Shown one piece after another: positions 25,503 to 33,532 of a DNA stretch of 40,825 nucleotides (position 1 is the stretch's first letter; the number at the start of each line of letters is the position of its first letter). Below the pieces are notes generated by a model. The model saw only the letters and a program-made list of their open reading frames with translations, made no database searches and was not told the DNA's origin. Made by a program: the position numbers and the translations under genes. The stretch comes from Stutzerimonas stutzeri (GTDB taxonomy: Bacteria; Pseudomonadota; Gammaproteobacteria; Pseudomonadales; Pseudomonadaceae): positions 1 to 40,825 of the forward strand of contig NZ_JANGEY010000019.1 of assembly GCF_024451105.1 (NCBI RefSeq). Reading direction: 5' to 3'.

Positions 25503-26288
25503 TCAGCGCCCCTCGAAACGCGGCTTGCGCTTGTCGATGAACGCCTGCATGCCTTCCTTCTGGTCGCGCGAGGCGAACAGCAGGGCGTTGGCCTTGCGCT
25601 CCAGGGCCAGGCCGGCTTCCAAGGATGCGTCCATGCCGGCGAGGATCACTTCCTTGATCTGCTCGGCGGCCAGCGGCGGCATGGCGGCGATGTCGCGGGC
25701 CATCTCCAGGGCGCGCTCCTGCACCTCGGCGTCGTCGACCAGTTCGCTGACCAGCCCGGCGACCCAGGCTTCCTCGGCGCTGATCGGCGCGCCGGTGAGC
25801 GCCATGCGCATCGCCTTGGCCTTGCCCACCGCGCGCACCAGGCGCTGGGTGCCGCCGATGCCGGGCATGATGCCGATGCGGATTTCCGGCTGGCAGAAGC
25901 GCGCGCTGCGCCCGGCGATGATGATGTCGGCGAGCATCGCCAGCTCGCAGCCGCCGCCGTAGGCGTAGCCGCACACCGCGGCGATCACCGGCTTGGGGCA
26001 GTGCTGGATCGGTGCCCAGACCCGCTCGGTATGCCGTTGGTAGATGTCGATGGCGCCGACCCCGGCCATGCTGGTGATGTCGCCGCCGGCGGCGAACACC
26101 TTGTCGCCGCCGGTGAGCACGATGCAGCGCACCGCAGGATCGCTGCCCAGCTCGGCGAAGTGCCGGGAGAGCAGCGCCTGCAGCTCCAGACTCAGGGCGT
26201 TGGTGGCCTGCGGGCGGTTGAGACTGAGGCGCGCGACGCCTTCGGCGGGGAAGTCGAGAAGCACGGGAACCAGGTTGTCGGCGGACAT
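25503..26288 (-). CDS. Enoyl-CoA hydratase/isomerase
   Basis: This 261-residue crotonase-family enzyme shows the oxyanion-hole segments FAAGGDITSMAGVG and CGYAYGGGCELAMLADIIIA, and the ARFCQPEIRIGIMPGIGGTQ stretch with the Glu expected for hydratases. It would hydrate an unsaturated acyl-CoA during beta-oxidation. It is transcribed away from the side-chain operon, sharing a 137-base divergent promoter region with the SDR gene. The start at 26288 is chosen for the GAGAGGT site upstream and for normal family length; a start at 26348 would add 20 residues without homology. The exact substrate is unknown; a sterol side-chain intermediate is inferred from neighbours. Confidence 0.85.
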   Translation of the reverse strand: MSADNLVPVLLDFPAEGVARLSLNRPQATNALSLELQALLSRHFAELGSDPAVRCIVLTGGDKVFAAGGDITSMAGVGAIDIYQRHTERVWAPIQHCPKPVIAAVCGYAYGGGCELAMLADIIIAGRSARFCQPEIRIGIMPGIGGTQRLVRAVGKAKAMRMALTGAPISAEEAWVAGLVSELVDDAEVQERALEMARDIAAMPPLAAEQIKEVILAGMDASLEAGLALERKANALLFASRDQKEGMQAFIDKRKPRFEGR

Positions 26289-26425
26289 GCGCGACCTCTC
26301 TGCAAGACGGGAGCGATGGGCGATTGTTCGCAGGTGCGGGGCCGTCACTCATCGTCCGTTTGAACGACGAGTCCGGCGAAGGGCCGCCCCTAGAGTGAAG
26401 CCATGCAGCTATGAAGGAGCATGCA
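26289..26425. promoter_or_regulatory. Divergent promoter region of the side-chain degradation module
   Basis: This 137-base spacer separates the leftward hydratase gene from the rightward SDR-led operon. It contains a short inverted repeat (TCGTC at 26352-26356 and GACGA at 26366-26370) that could be an operator. No strong sigma70 pair is visible. AGGAG at 26415-26419 serves the SDR start. Confidence 0.4.
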
Positions 26426-27208
26426 ATGGCCACTCAGAACCTCGATTTCACCGGCAAGGTGGTGCTGGTCACCGGCGGCACCAAGGGCGTCGGCGCGGGC
26501 ATCGCGCAGAGCTTCCTCGCCGCCGGCGCCCGCGTGCTGGTCTGCGGTCGCAACGCCCCGGAGGCGCTGCCGCACGCCGACGGCCGCCAGGCCGAGTTCC
26601 TCCCCGCCGACGTGCGCGACGCCGACTCGCTGGCTACCCTGTTCGCGGTGATTGAGGAGCGCTGCGGACGCCTCGACGTGCTGGTCAACAACGCCGGCGG
26701 CAGCCCGCACGTGCTGGCCGGCGAGGCCTCGCCGCGCTTCCACGAGGGCATCATCCGCCTCAACCTGATCGCCCCGCTCAACGTCGCCCAGCACGCCAAC
26801 CGGCTGATGCAGCGCCAGGAGCAGGGCGGGGTGATCGTGTTCATCGGCAGCATCAGTGCCCTGCGTCCGTCGCCGGGCACCGCCGCCTACGGCGCGGCCA
26901 AGGCGGGCGTGCTGGCCCTGGTGACCTCGCTGGCGGTGGAGTGGGCGCCGAAGGTGCGCGTGGTCACCGTCAGCCCGGGCCTGGTGCGCACCGAGCAGGC
27001 GCACCTGCACTACGGCGACGAGGCAGGCATCGCCGCGGTCGCCGGCACCATCCCGGCCGGGCGCATGGCCAGTCCCGAGGACATCGGCAACGCCTGCCTG
27101 TACATCGCCTCGCCGCTGGCCGGTTACGCCAGCGGCTGCAACCTCCTGCTGCACGGGGGCGGGGAAAGTCCCGCATTCCTCGCCGCCGCCAATTCCGCCC
27201 ATCAATGA
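26426..27208 (+). CDS. Short-chain dehydrogenase/reductase (SDR) of the side-chain operon
   Basis: This 260-residue classical SDR has the nucleotide site TGGTKGVGAG (about 14-23), the NNAG motif (LDVLVNNAGG), a catalytic Ser in IGSISAL, and the YGAAK Tyr-Lys pair. It would oxidise a hydroxyl to a ketone, or the reverse, with NAD(P). In this operon a 3-hydroxyacyl-CoA dehydrogenase or hydroxysteroid dehydrogenase role is plausible; sequence alone does not decide. The ATG at 26426 follows AGGAG by about 6 bases. It is the first gene of a rightward run reaching 36379. Confidence 0.85.
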   Translation: MATQNLDFTGKVVLVTGGTKGVGAGIAQSFLAAGARVLVCGRNAPEALPHADGRQAEFLPADVRDADSLATLFAVIEERCGRLDVLVNNAGGSPHVLAGEASPRFHEGIIRLNLIAPLNVAQHANRLMQRQEQGGVIVFIGSISALRPSPGTAAYGAAKAGVLALVTSLAVEWAPKVRVVTVSPGLVRTEQAHLHYGDEAGIAAVAGTIPAGRMASPEDIGNACLYIASPLAGYASGCNLLLHGGGESPAFLAAANSAHQ

Positions 27209-27264
27209 CCGAAGCCGGCGTGCCCGCCGTGCGGCGGGGCGCCCTCAACTCCGAGGAGAACATC

Positions 27265-28242
27265 TTGGCTGAACAAGAATTCATGCCCGCCGTGCGGGCC
27301 ATGGTGGGACGCGAGTACGGTCGCGTCTACGCCTGGGACGCGGTCAACGCGCCGATGATCCGCCAGTGGTGCGAGGTCATGGGCATCGACAACCCGCTGT
27401 ACCTCGACGCCGACTACGCGGCCACCAGCGAGCACGGCGGCATCGTCGCGCCGCCGGCCATGCTGCAGGCCTGGTGCCTGGAAGGCCTGCACCAGAACAA
27501 CTACGCGCCGGGCTCGACCGACGAGAACCCCTACGAGGTGCTCAAGCTGCTGGAAGCCAACGGCTTCGCCTCGGTGGTGGCGGTCAACTCCGATCTGAGC
27601 TTTGACCGCTACGTGAAGCTCGGCGAGAAGCTCTACTACACCACCCGCCTCGACGCGGTGGGCGACCAGAAGACCACCGCGCTGGGCACCGGCTACTTCG
27701 TCACCCTGGTGATGACCTTCTTCTCCGAGCAGCCCGAAGGCGACGAGCAGGTCGGCCAGTTGCTGTTCCGCGTGTTCAAGTTCCGTCCGGCCAACCCGGT
27801 CAAGGCGGCCGCCGAAGGCGACGGTGCCGCGGCGCTGCCGAAGTTCAAGCGGCCCAAGCCCGGCATCAGCGACGACACCCGCTTCTTCTGGGAAGGCTGC
27901 GCCGAGGGCAAGCTGCTGATCCAGCGCTGCACCGCCTGCAACACCCTGCGCCACCCGCCGGGTCCGGTGTGCTCCAGCTGCCATTCCTTCGAGTGGGACA
28001 GCGTGCAGTCCTCCGGCAAGGGCACCATCTATTCCTTCGTGGTCATGCACTACCCGGAAGTGCCGCCGTTCGACTACCCGAACCCGATCGGCCTGATCGA
28101 GCTGGAGGAGGGCGTGCGCCTGACCGCCGGCCTGGTCGGCGTCAAGCGCGACGAGCTGGCCATCGGCCAGGCCGTGCAGGTCGAGTTCCACACCTTCGAC
28201 GACGAGCTGATCCTGCCGCTGTTCCGGCCGGTCGCGCAGTGA
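27265..28242 (+). CDS. ChsH2-like MaoC/DUF35 two-domain hydratase subunit
   Basis: The 325-residue protein combines an N-terminal MaoC-like hot-dog region (about 1-175) with a C-terminal DUF35 region: a zinc ribbon with two CxxC pairs (CTAC and CSSC, about 222-240) and an OB fold. This architecture is that of ChsH2, which pairs with ChsH1 to hydrate the unsaturated three-carbon steroid side-chain CoA ester, and whose DUF35 part docks the Ltp2 aldolase. A TTG at 27265 is chosen because GAGGAG lies 6 bases upstream; an ATG at 27205 (overlapping the SDR stop by 4 bases) would add 20 residues of unlikely sequence. ChsH1-like and Ltp2-like genes follow. Confidence 0.82.
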   Translation: MAEQEFMPAVRAMVGREYGRVYAWDAVNAPMIRQWCEVMGIDNPLYLDADYAATSEHGGIVAPPAMLQAWCLEGLHQNNYAPGSTDENPYEVLKLLEANGFASVVAVNSDLSFDRYVKLGEKLYYTTRLDAVGDQKTTALGTGYFVTLVMTFFSEQPEGDEQVGQLLFRVFKFRPANPVKAAAEGDGAAALPKFKRPKPGISDDTRFFWEGCAEGKLLIQRCTACNTLRHPPGPVCSSCHSFEWDSVQSSGKGTIYSFVVMHYPEVPPFDYPNPIGLIELEEGVRLTAGLVGVKRDELAIGQAVQVEFHTFDDELILPLFRPVAQ

Positions 28243-28252
28243 GGAGAGGACC

Positions 28253-29386
28253 ATGGACTTCGAACTGAACGAGGAACAGCGCGCCATCGCCGAGATGGCC
28301 GGCAGCCTGTTCGCCGACTACTGCAGCGACGACCGCCTGCGCGCCTTCGATGGCTCCGGCGAGCCGTTCATGGGCGGCCTGTGGAAGAGCTGCGTGGAGA
28401 CCGGCCTGCACGCCCTGGCCATCCCCGAGGAGTTCGGCGGCAGCGGCCTGGGCATGACCGAGCTGATGCTGGTGCTGGAAGCCCAGGGCCGCGCGCTCGG
28501 CCAGGTGCCGCTGTGGCGCCACCAGTTGGCCGCCGCCACCCTGGCCAGATTCGCCCCTGACGCCGCCGCCGAGAGCGTGCAGGCCGCCGCCGAGAGCCAG
28601 CGCCTGCTGACCCTGGCGCTGGACGGCCTGGCCAACGCCCGTGGCATCACCCTGCAGGCCAGCGAAGTCGCCGGCGGCTGGCAGCTGGACGGCACGGTGT
28701 CCGCCGTGCCGCTGGGCGCCGACGTCTGCCAGGCGCTGCTGCTGGCCAACGTGGCCGGCTCGCCGCGCCTGCTGCTGGTCGACCTCGCCGCCGCCGGCAT
28801 CGACAAGACCGCCGGGGTGTTCACCCAGGGCGAGGCGGTCGCCGACCTGCGTTTCAGCTCCGTGGTGGTGCCGGCCGCGGCGCTGCTGCCGGTCGCCGCG
28901 CTGGACTGGCTGGAAAGCCGCGCCATCGCCGCGCTGGCCGCCCTGCAGCTGGGCGTCTCCGCCGAGCAGATCCGCCGTACCGTGGAATACGTCAGCGAGC
29001 GCCGCCAGTTCGACCGCGCCATCGGCAGCTTCCAGGCGGTGCAGATGAGCATGGCCGACGCGCACATCGCCGTCGAAGCGCTGCGCTCGGCGCTCTGGCA
29101 GCTGGTCTGGCGCCTCGACGCCGGCCTGCCGGCCACCGCCGAGGCGCTGGCCACCAAGTACCTCGCCTGCGAGGCCGGCCACCTGGTCGGCCACAAGGCG
29201 CAACACGTGCACGGCGGCATCGGCGTCGACCTGACCTATCCGATCCACCGCTACCTCTACTGGAGCCGCGCCCTGGGCATCACCCTCGGTGGCAGCGCCG
29301 CGACCCTCGAACGCCTCGGCGACTGGCTGGCCAACAACGACAAGCTGGGATGGAAATATGACCTCGAAGAAAACCAAGGCATTTGA
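28253..29386 (+). CDS. Acyl-CoA dehydrogenase, ChsE1/FadE28-like subunit
   Basis: This 377-residue acyl-CoA dehydrogenase has the normal fold segments (IPEEFGGSGLGMTELMLVLE, RRQFDRAIGSFQAVQ, VHGGIGVDLTYPIHRY). It has no Glu at either usual catalytic position: helix G has an alanine-rich ALAALQLG stretch, and the late position reads LGGSAAT. This fits the non-catalytic subunit of an alpha2beta2 enzyme such as ChsE1-ChsE2, which dehydrogenates the 3-carbon steroid side chain. Its presumed partner is encoded at 30981. GAGGAGAGGACC precedes the ATG. The end overlaps the next gene by 29 bases. Confidence 0.8.
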   Translation: MDFELNEEQRAIAEMAGSLFADYCSDDRLRAFDGSGEPFMGGLWKSCVETGLHALAIPEEFGGSGLGMTELMLVLEAQGRALGQVPLWRHQLAAATLARFAPDAAAESVQAAAESQRLLTLALDGLANARGITLQASEVAGGWQLDGTVSAVPLGADVCQALLLANVAGSPRLLLVDLAAAGIDKTAGVFTQGEAVADLRFSSVVVPAAALLPVAALDWLESRAIAALAALQLGVSAEQIRRTVEYVSERRQFDRAIGSFQAVQMSMADAHIAVEALRSALWQLVWRLDAGLPATAEALATKYLACEAGHLVGHKAQHVHGGIGVDLTYPIHRYLYWSRALGITLGGSAATLERLGDWLANNDKLGWKYDLEENQGI

Positions 29387-29777
29387 CGAAGTGCTCCCCG
29401 GCCAGGCGCTGCCGGAGCTGGCGATCCCGATCAGCGTGCAGCTGATCACCGCCGGCGCCATCGCCACCCGCGACTACTTCCCCGGCCACCACGACAAGGA
29501 CGCCGCGCGCCAGCTGGGCTCGCCGCACGTGTTCATGAACATCCTCACCACCAGCGGCCTGGCGCAGCGCTACGTCGAGGACTGGGCCGGCCCGGCGGCG
29601 CGCTTCAGGGACCTCAAGATCAAGCTGGGCGCGCCCAACTATCCAGGCGACACCATGACCTTCACCGGCGAGGTGACTGGTCGCGACGAGGCCAGCCGCA
29701 CCGTGCAGGTGACGCTGAAGGGCAAGAACTCCATGGGCAACCACGTGACCGGTACGGCCACGCTGGTGCTGCCGTAA
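29358..29777 (+). CDS. ChsH1-like MaoC hydratase subunit
   Basis: This 139-residue single hot-dog protein carries the hydratase-2 motif (RDYFPGHHDKDAARQLG), with catalytic Asp39 and His44 or His45 and a Gly-rich continuation. In the ChsH1-ChsH2 complex this subunit supplies the catalytic residues for water addition to the C17-propenoyl-CoA side chain. It overlaps the upstream acyl-CoA dehydrogenase gene by 29 bases, implying coupled translation, and the Ltp2-like gene follows after 17 bases. The start at 29358 fits family length; 29289 would add unrelated residues. Confidence 0.83.
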   Translation: MTSKKTKAFDEVLPGQALPELAIPISVQLITAGAIATRDYFPGHHDKDAARQLGSPHVFMNILTTSGLAQRYVEDWAGPAARFRDLKIKLGAPNYPGDTMTFTGEVTGRDEASRTVQVTLKGKNSMGNHVTGTATLVLP

Positions 29778-29794
29778 GGCGCAGGGGACAGGAT

Positions 29795-30970
29795 ATGACC
29801 AGCAATTCGATTTCCGGACGCGCGGCCATCGTCGGCCTCGGCGCGACCGAATTCTCCAAAAACTCCGGGCGCACCGAACTGCGCCTGGCCATGGAAGCCA
29901 CCCTGGCGGCGCTGGCCGACGCCGGCATCGATCCGTCCGAGGTGGAGGGCTTCAGCTCCTACACCATGGACAACGTGCCGGAATACGAGGTGGCGCGCCT
30001 GCTCGGCTGCAAGAACGTCAAGTTCTTCTCGCAGATCCCCCACGGCGGCGGCGGCGCCTGCGCGCCGCTGATGCACGCGGCGATGGCGGTGGCCACCGGC
30101 GTGGCCAAGGTGGTGGTGGTGTACCGGGCGATGAACGAGCGTTCCTGGTACCGCTTCGGCAAGCCGCACGACTTCGGCGGCGCGCCGATCTTCGATGCGG
30201 TCAACTACGGCTGGTACATGCCGCACGGCTTCCACACCCCGGCTGCCTGGGTCGGCATGTTCGCCCAGCGCTACATGCACACCTACGGCGCCACCAGCGA
30301 GGACTTCGGCCGCGTCGCCGTGGCGGTGCGCGACTTCGCCGCCACCAACCCGGCAGCGTTCTTCTACGGCAAGCCGATCACCCTCGAAGAGCACCAGGCC
30401 TCGCGCTGGATCTGCGAGCCGCTGCACCTGCTCGACTGCTGCCAGGAGTCCGACGGCGCGGTGGCCATGGTCATCACCTCGGCCGAGCGCGCCCGCGACC
30501 TCAAGCAGAAGCCGGTGATCATCAAGGGCGCCTCGCAGGGCATCGCCGAGGGCCAGCAGAGCATGACCTCGTTCTACCGCGAGGACATCACCGGCCTGCC
30601 GGAGATGGGCGTGGTGGCGCGCGAGCTGTACGCGCAATCCGGCCTCGGCCCGCAGGACCTGCAGACCGCGGTGATCTACGACCACTTCACCCCGTTCGTG
30701 CTGCCGCAGTTGGAGGAGTTCGGCTTCTGCAAGCGCGGCGAGGCCAAGGACTTCATCCGCGACGGCCTGCACGCCCGCGGCGGCAGCCTGCCGATCAACA
30801 CCCACGGCGGCCAGCTCGGCGAAGCCTACATCCACGGCATGAACGGCGTGGCCGAGGGCGTGCGCCAGGTGCGCGGCAGCTCGGTCAACCAGGTCGCCGA
30901 CGTGGAAAACGTGCTGGTCACCGCCGGTACCGGCGTACCCACCAGCGGCCTGATCCTGGGCGCGGCCTGA
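29795..30970 (+). CDS. Ltp2-like thiolase-fold steroid side-chain aldolase
   Basis: This 391-residue thiolase-superfamily protein has the SCP-x/lipid-transfer-type pattern. It lacks the usual thiolase nucleophilic Cys arrangement but has Tyr-bearing motifs, IYDHFTPFVLPQLEEFG and GEAYIHGMNGVAEGVRQ. These correspond to the catalytic tyrosines of Ltp2, which cleaves the 17-hydroxy-propionyl-CoA side chain by retro-aldol reaction into a 17-ketosteroid and propionyl-CoA. Known Ltp2 works in complex with the DUF35 part of ChsH2, whose homologue is two genes upstream. CAGGGGACAGG precedes the ATG and the next gene starts 10 bases after the stop. Confidence 0.83.
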   Translation: MTSNSISGRAAIVGLGATEFSKNSGRTELRLAMEATLAALADAGIDPSEVEGFSSYTMDNVPEYEVARLLGCKNVKFFSQIPHGGGGACAPLMHAAMAVATGVAKVVVVYRAMNERSWYRFGKPHDFGGAPIFDAVNYGWYMPHGFHTPAAWVGMFAQRYMHTYGATSEDFGRVAVAVRDFAATNPAAFFYGKPITLEEHQASRWICEPLHLLDCCQESDGAVAMVITSAERARDLKQKPVIIKGASQGIAEGQQSMTSFYREDITGLPEMGVVARELYAQSGLGPQDLQTAVIYDHFTPFVLPQLEEFGFCKRGEAKDFIRDGLHARGGSLPINTHGGQLGEAYIHGMNGVAEGVRQVRGSSVNQVADVENVLVTAGTGVPTSGLILGAA

Positions 30971-30980
30971 GGAGCGCAAC

Positions 30981-32147
30981 ATGTTCGTCGATCTGACTCC
31001 CGAGCAACACGCCCTGCGCCTCAAGGTGCGGGACTACTTCCAGAACCTGATGACTCCCGAGCTGCGCAGCGAGCTGCGCGGCAAGGAAGGTGGCGACCTG
31101 TACCGCCAGACCATCCGCCAGATGGGCCGCGACGGCTGGCTGGCGGTCGGCTGGCCGAAGCAGCACGGCGGCCAGGGCTACGCCGCCACCGAGCAGCTGA
31201 TCTTCTTCGAGGAGGCCAACATCGCCGGCGCGCCGCTGCCCTTCGTGACCATCAGCACGGTGGGTCCGGCGCTGATGGAAAACGGCAGTGCGCTGCAGAA
31301 GGAGAAGTTCCTGCCCGGCATCGCCGCCGGCGAGATCATCTTCGCCATCGGCTACTCCGAGCCGGATGCCGGCAGTGACCTGGCCGTGCTGAAGACCACC
31401 GCGCGCCCGGAAGGCGACCATTTCGTGGTCAACGGCAACAAGCTGTGGACCTCCGGCGCCGAGGCGGCCGACTACATCTGGCTGGCCGCGCGCACCGACC
31501 CGGAGCGCCCGCGCCACAAGGGTGTGTCGATCCTGATCCTCGATACCCAGTTGCCCGGCTTCTCGACCACGGTGATCCCGACCTGCAGCAACCCGACCGC
31601 GGCCACCTACTACGACAACGTCAGGGTGCCGGCCGACATGCTGGTGGGCGAGCTGCACGGCGGCTGGAAGCTGATCACCGCCCAGCTCAACCACGAGCGC
31701 CTGGGCCTCGGCTCCTGGGCGGACAAGGTGGCCGGGCTGTTCCGCCGCGTCTACCTGTGGGCGAAGAACCCGGACGAGCAGGGCCGCCGCGCCGTCGAGC
31801 ACGGCTGGGTGCGCTCGGCGCTGGCCGAGTGCTACGCGCGTCTGGAGGCGATGCGGCTGATCAACTTCCGCATCGCTGCAGGTCTGGAGCGCGGGCAGAT
31901 GGACGTGGCGCTGGCCTCGACCACCAAGGTCTACGGCGCCGAGTCGGCCATCGAGATCCTCCGCCGCCTGTCGGAGATCGTCGGCGCCAACGGCCTGGTC
32001 CGCGAGGGTTCGGCGGCGTCGCTGCTGCAGGGCGAGCTGGAGTACGAGGTGCGCGCCTCGGTCACCCTGACCTTCGGCGGCGGCACCAACGAGATCCAGC
32101 GCGAGCTGATCGCCCAGTTCGGTCTCGGCATGCCGCGCGGGCGCTGA
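30981..32147 (+). CDS. Acyl-CoA dehydrogenase, ChsE2/FadE29-like catalytic subunit
   Basis: This 388-residue enzyme opens MFVDLTPEQHALRLKVRDYF and has GWPKQHGGQGY and TFGGGTNEIQRELIA, closely resembling mycobacterial FadE29 (ChsE2) as I recall it. The late Glu position reads Gly (FGGGTNEI), but Glu239 in the LNHERLGLG segment lies at the isovaleryl-type helix-G catalytic position. With the ChsE1-like subunit (28253) it should form a heterotetramer that introduces the side-chain double bond. GAGGAGCG precedes the ATG. A REPIN and a 184-base gap separate it from the next gene, so transcription may weaken there. Confidence 0.85.
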   Translation: MFVDLTPEQHALRLKVRDYFQNLMTPELRSELRGKEGGDLYRQTIRQMGRDGWLAVGWPKQHGGQGYAATEQLIFFEEANIAGAPLPFVTISTVGPALMENGSALQKEKFLPGIAAGEIIFAIGYSEPDAGSDLAVLKTTARPEGDHFVVNGNKLWTSGAEAADYIWLAARTDPERPRHKGVSILILDTQLPGFSTTVIPTCSNPTAATYYDNVRVPADMLVGELHGGWKLITAQLNHERLGLGSWADKVAGLFRRVYLWAKNPDEQGRRAVEHGWVRSALAECYARLEAMRLINFRIAAGLERGQMDVALASTTKVYGAESAIEILRRLSEIVGANGLVREGSAASLLQGELEYEVRASVTLTFGGGTNEIQRELIAQFGLGMPRGR

Positions 32148-32199
32148 GGGCTGGCGCCCGGGCGTTCGCATGGCGGGCTTCCGGGCCGCGCCGATCCCC

Positions 32200-32259
32200 T
32201 GCAGGGGCGAATTTATTCGCCAAAATGCCCCGCAAGGCGAATGAATTCGCCCCTACAGG
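32200..32259. repeat. REP/REPIN-like inverted repeat, copy 2
   Basis: Two arms (AGGGGCGAATTTATTCGCCA and GGCGAATGAATTCGCCCCTA) lie around a short loop; a compact version of the 18240 element. It sits in the 184-base gap between the ChsE2-like gene and the next acyl-CoA dehydrogenase and may separate two expression levels within the operon. Confidence 0.8.
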
Positions 32260-32331
32260 ATGGGAGACGAAATCCGCTACATTGCCGCTGGGGGCACGGC
32301 CCCCGGCGCACCACAACAAGGACAACAACCG

Positions 32332-33522
32332 ATGAGCGCAATCGACGATTTCCGCCGGGAAACGCGGGCCTGGCTCGAAGCCAACTGCCCGCCCTCGCAG
32401 CGCACCCCGCTGCCCGAGGGCCAACTGGTGTGGGGCGGCAGCCAGGTCGAGTTCCATGACGAAGACCAGCGCCTGTGGTTCGAACGCATGCGCGACAAGG
32501 GCTGGTTCTGCCCGGACTGGCCGACCGAATACGGCGGCGGCGGGCTGTCGCCGGCCGAGCTGGCGGTGCTGGAAAGCGAGCTGCGCCGCCTCAAGTGCCG
32601 GCCGCCGCAGATCAACCTGGGGATATGGATGCTCGGCCCGGTGCTGCTCGAATACGGCAGCGAGCAGCAGAAGCGCGACCTGCTCACCCCCATGGCGCGC
32701 GGCGAGATCCGCTGGTGCCAGGGCTTCTCCGAGCCGAACGCCGGCTCCGACCTGGCCAGCCTGAAGACCAGCGCTCGCGACGAGGGCGACCACTTCGTGG
32801 TCAACGGCACCAAGATCTGGACCTCCTACGGCGACAAGTCCGACTGGATGTACGCGCTGGTGCGCACCGATCCGCACGCGCCCAAGCACCTGGGCATCAG
32901 CCTGATCGTGCTGGACATGCGCTCGCCCGGCATCAGCGTCAGCCCGATCGACCTGATCAGCGGCAAGTCGGCGTTCTGCCAAGTGTTCTTCGACAACGTC
33001 AAGGTGCCGAAGAGCCAGCTGATCGGCCCGCTCAACGGCGGCTGGACGCTGGGCAAGAGCCTGTTGCAGCATGAGCGCAAGGCCATGTCCAAGTTCGGCG
33101 AAACCAGCCTGCCGAACCACTTCCACCTGCTGCCGCTGCTCGAGCGCTATCTGCCCGAGCCGCGCAGCGCGGCCGACCAGGCCCTCTACGGCCGCGCGTT
33201 GGCCTGTGCGATGGACGAGCACGCCTACGCCCTCACCGTGCAGCGCATGGGCGAGGAGGCGCGCAGCGGCCAGGACATCTCCGGGCTGATGGCGATCATG
33301 AAGCTGGTGCACAGCGAGCAGGACCGGGAGAAGTTCGAGATTCTCCTCGATGCCCTCGGCTACCACGCCCTCGGCTGGGAAGGCGATGCCTTCACCGGCG
33401 AGGAGCTGGCGATCACCAAGGCCTGGCTGAACGGCTTCGCCCTGACCATCGCCGGCGGCGCCTCCGAGGTGCAGCTCAACGTCATCGCCAAGCGGGTCCT
33501 CGGCCTGCCGGACGCCAAGTGA
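32332..33522 (+). CDS. Acyl-CoA dehydrogenase, FadE26/ChsE4-like catalytic subunit
   Basis: This 396-residue enzyme has GFSEPNAGSDLASLKT (flavin and substrate contact), a VNGTKIWTSYGDKSDW segment, and Glu248 in LLQHERKAM, the helix-G catalytic position (Glu247 in mycobacterial ChsE4). The C-terminus reads IAGGASEVQLNVIAKRVLGL. It should pair with the next gene's product, as ChsE4-ChsE5 do, to dehydrogenate a longer side-chain acyl-CoA. The ATG at 32332 follows AAGGA at about 9 bases; an upstream in-frame ATG at 32260 overlaps the REPIN and is rejected. The order FadE26-FadE27-FadD17-like matches the Mycobacterium tuberculosis block. Confidence 0.82.
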   Translation: MSAIDDFRRETRAWLEANCPPSQRTPLPEGQLVWGGSQVEFHDEDQRLWFERMRDKGWFCPDWPTEYGGGGLSPAELAVLESELRRLKCRPPQINLGIWMLGPVLLEYGSEQQKRDLLTPMARGEIRWCQGFSEPNAGSDLASLKTSARDEGDHFVVNGTKIWTSYGDKSDWMYALVRTDPHAPKHLGISLIVLDMRSPGISVSPIDLISGKSAFCQVFFDNVKVPKSQLIGPLNGGWTLGKSLLQHERKAMSKFGETSLPNHFHLLPLLERYLPEPRSAADQALYGRALACAMDEHAYALTVQRMGEEARSGQDISGLMAIMKLVHSEQDREKFEILLDALGYHALGWEGDAFTGEELAITKAWLNGFALTIAGGASEVQLNVIAKRVLGLPDAK

Positions 33523-33532
33523 GGAACACGCC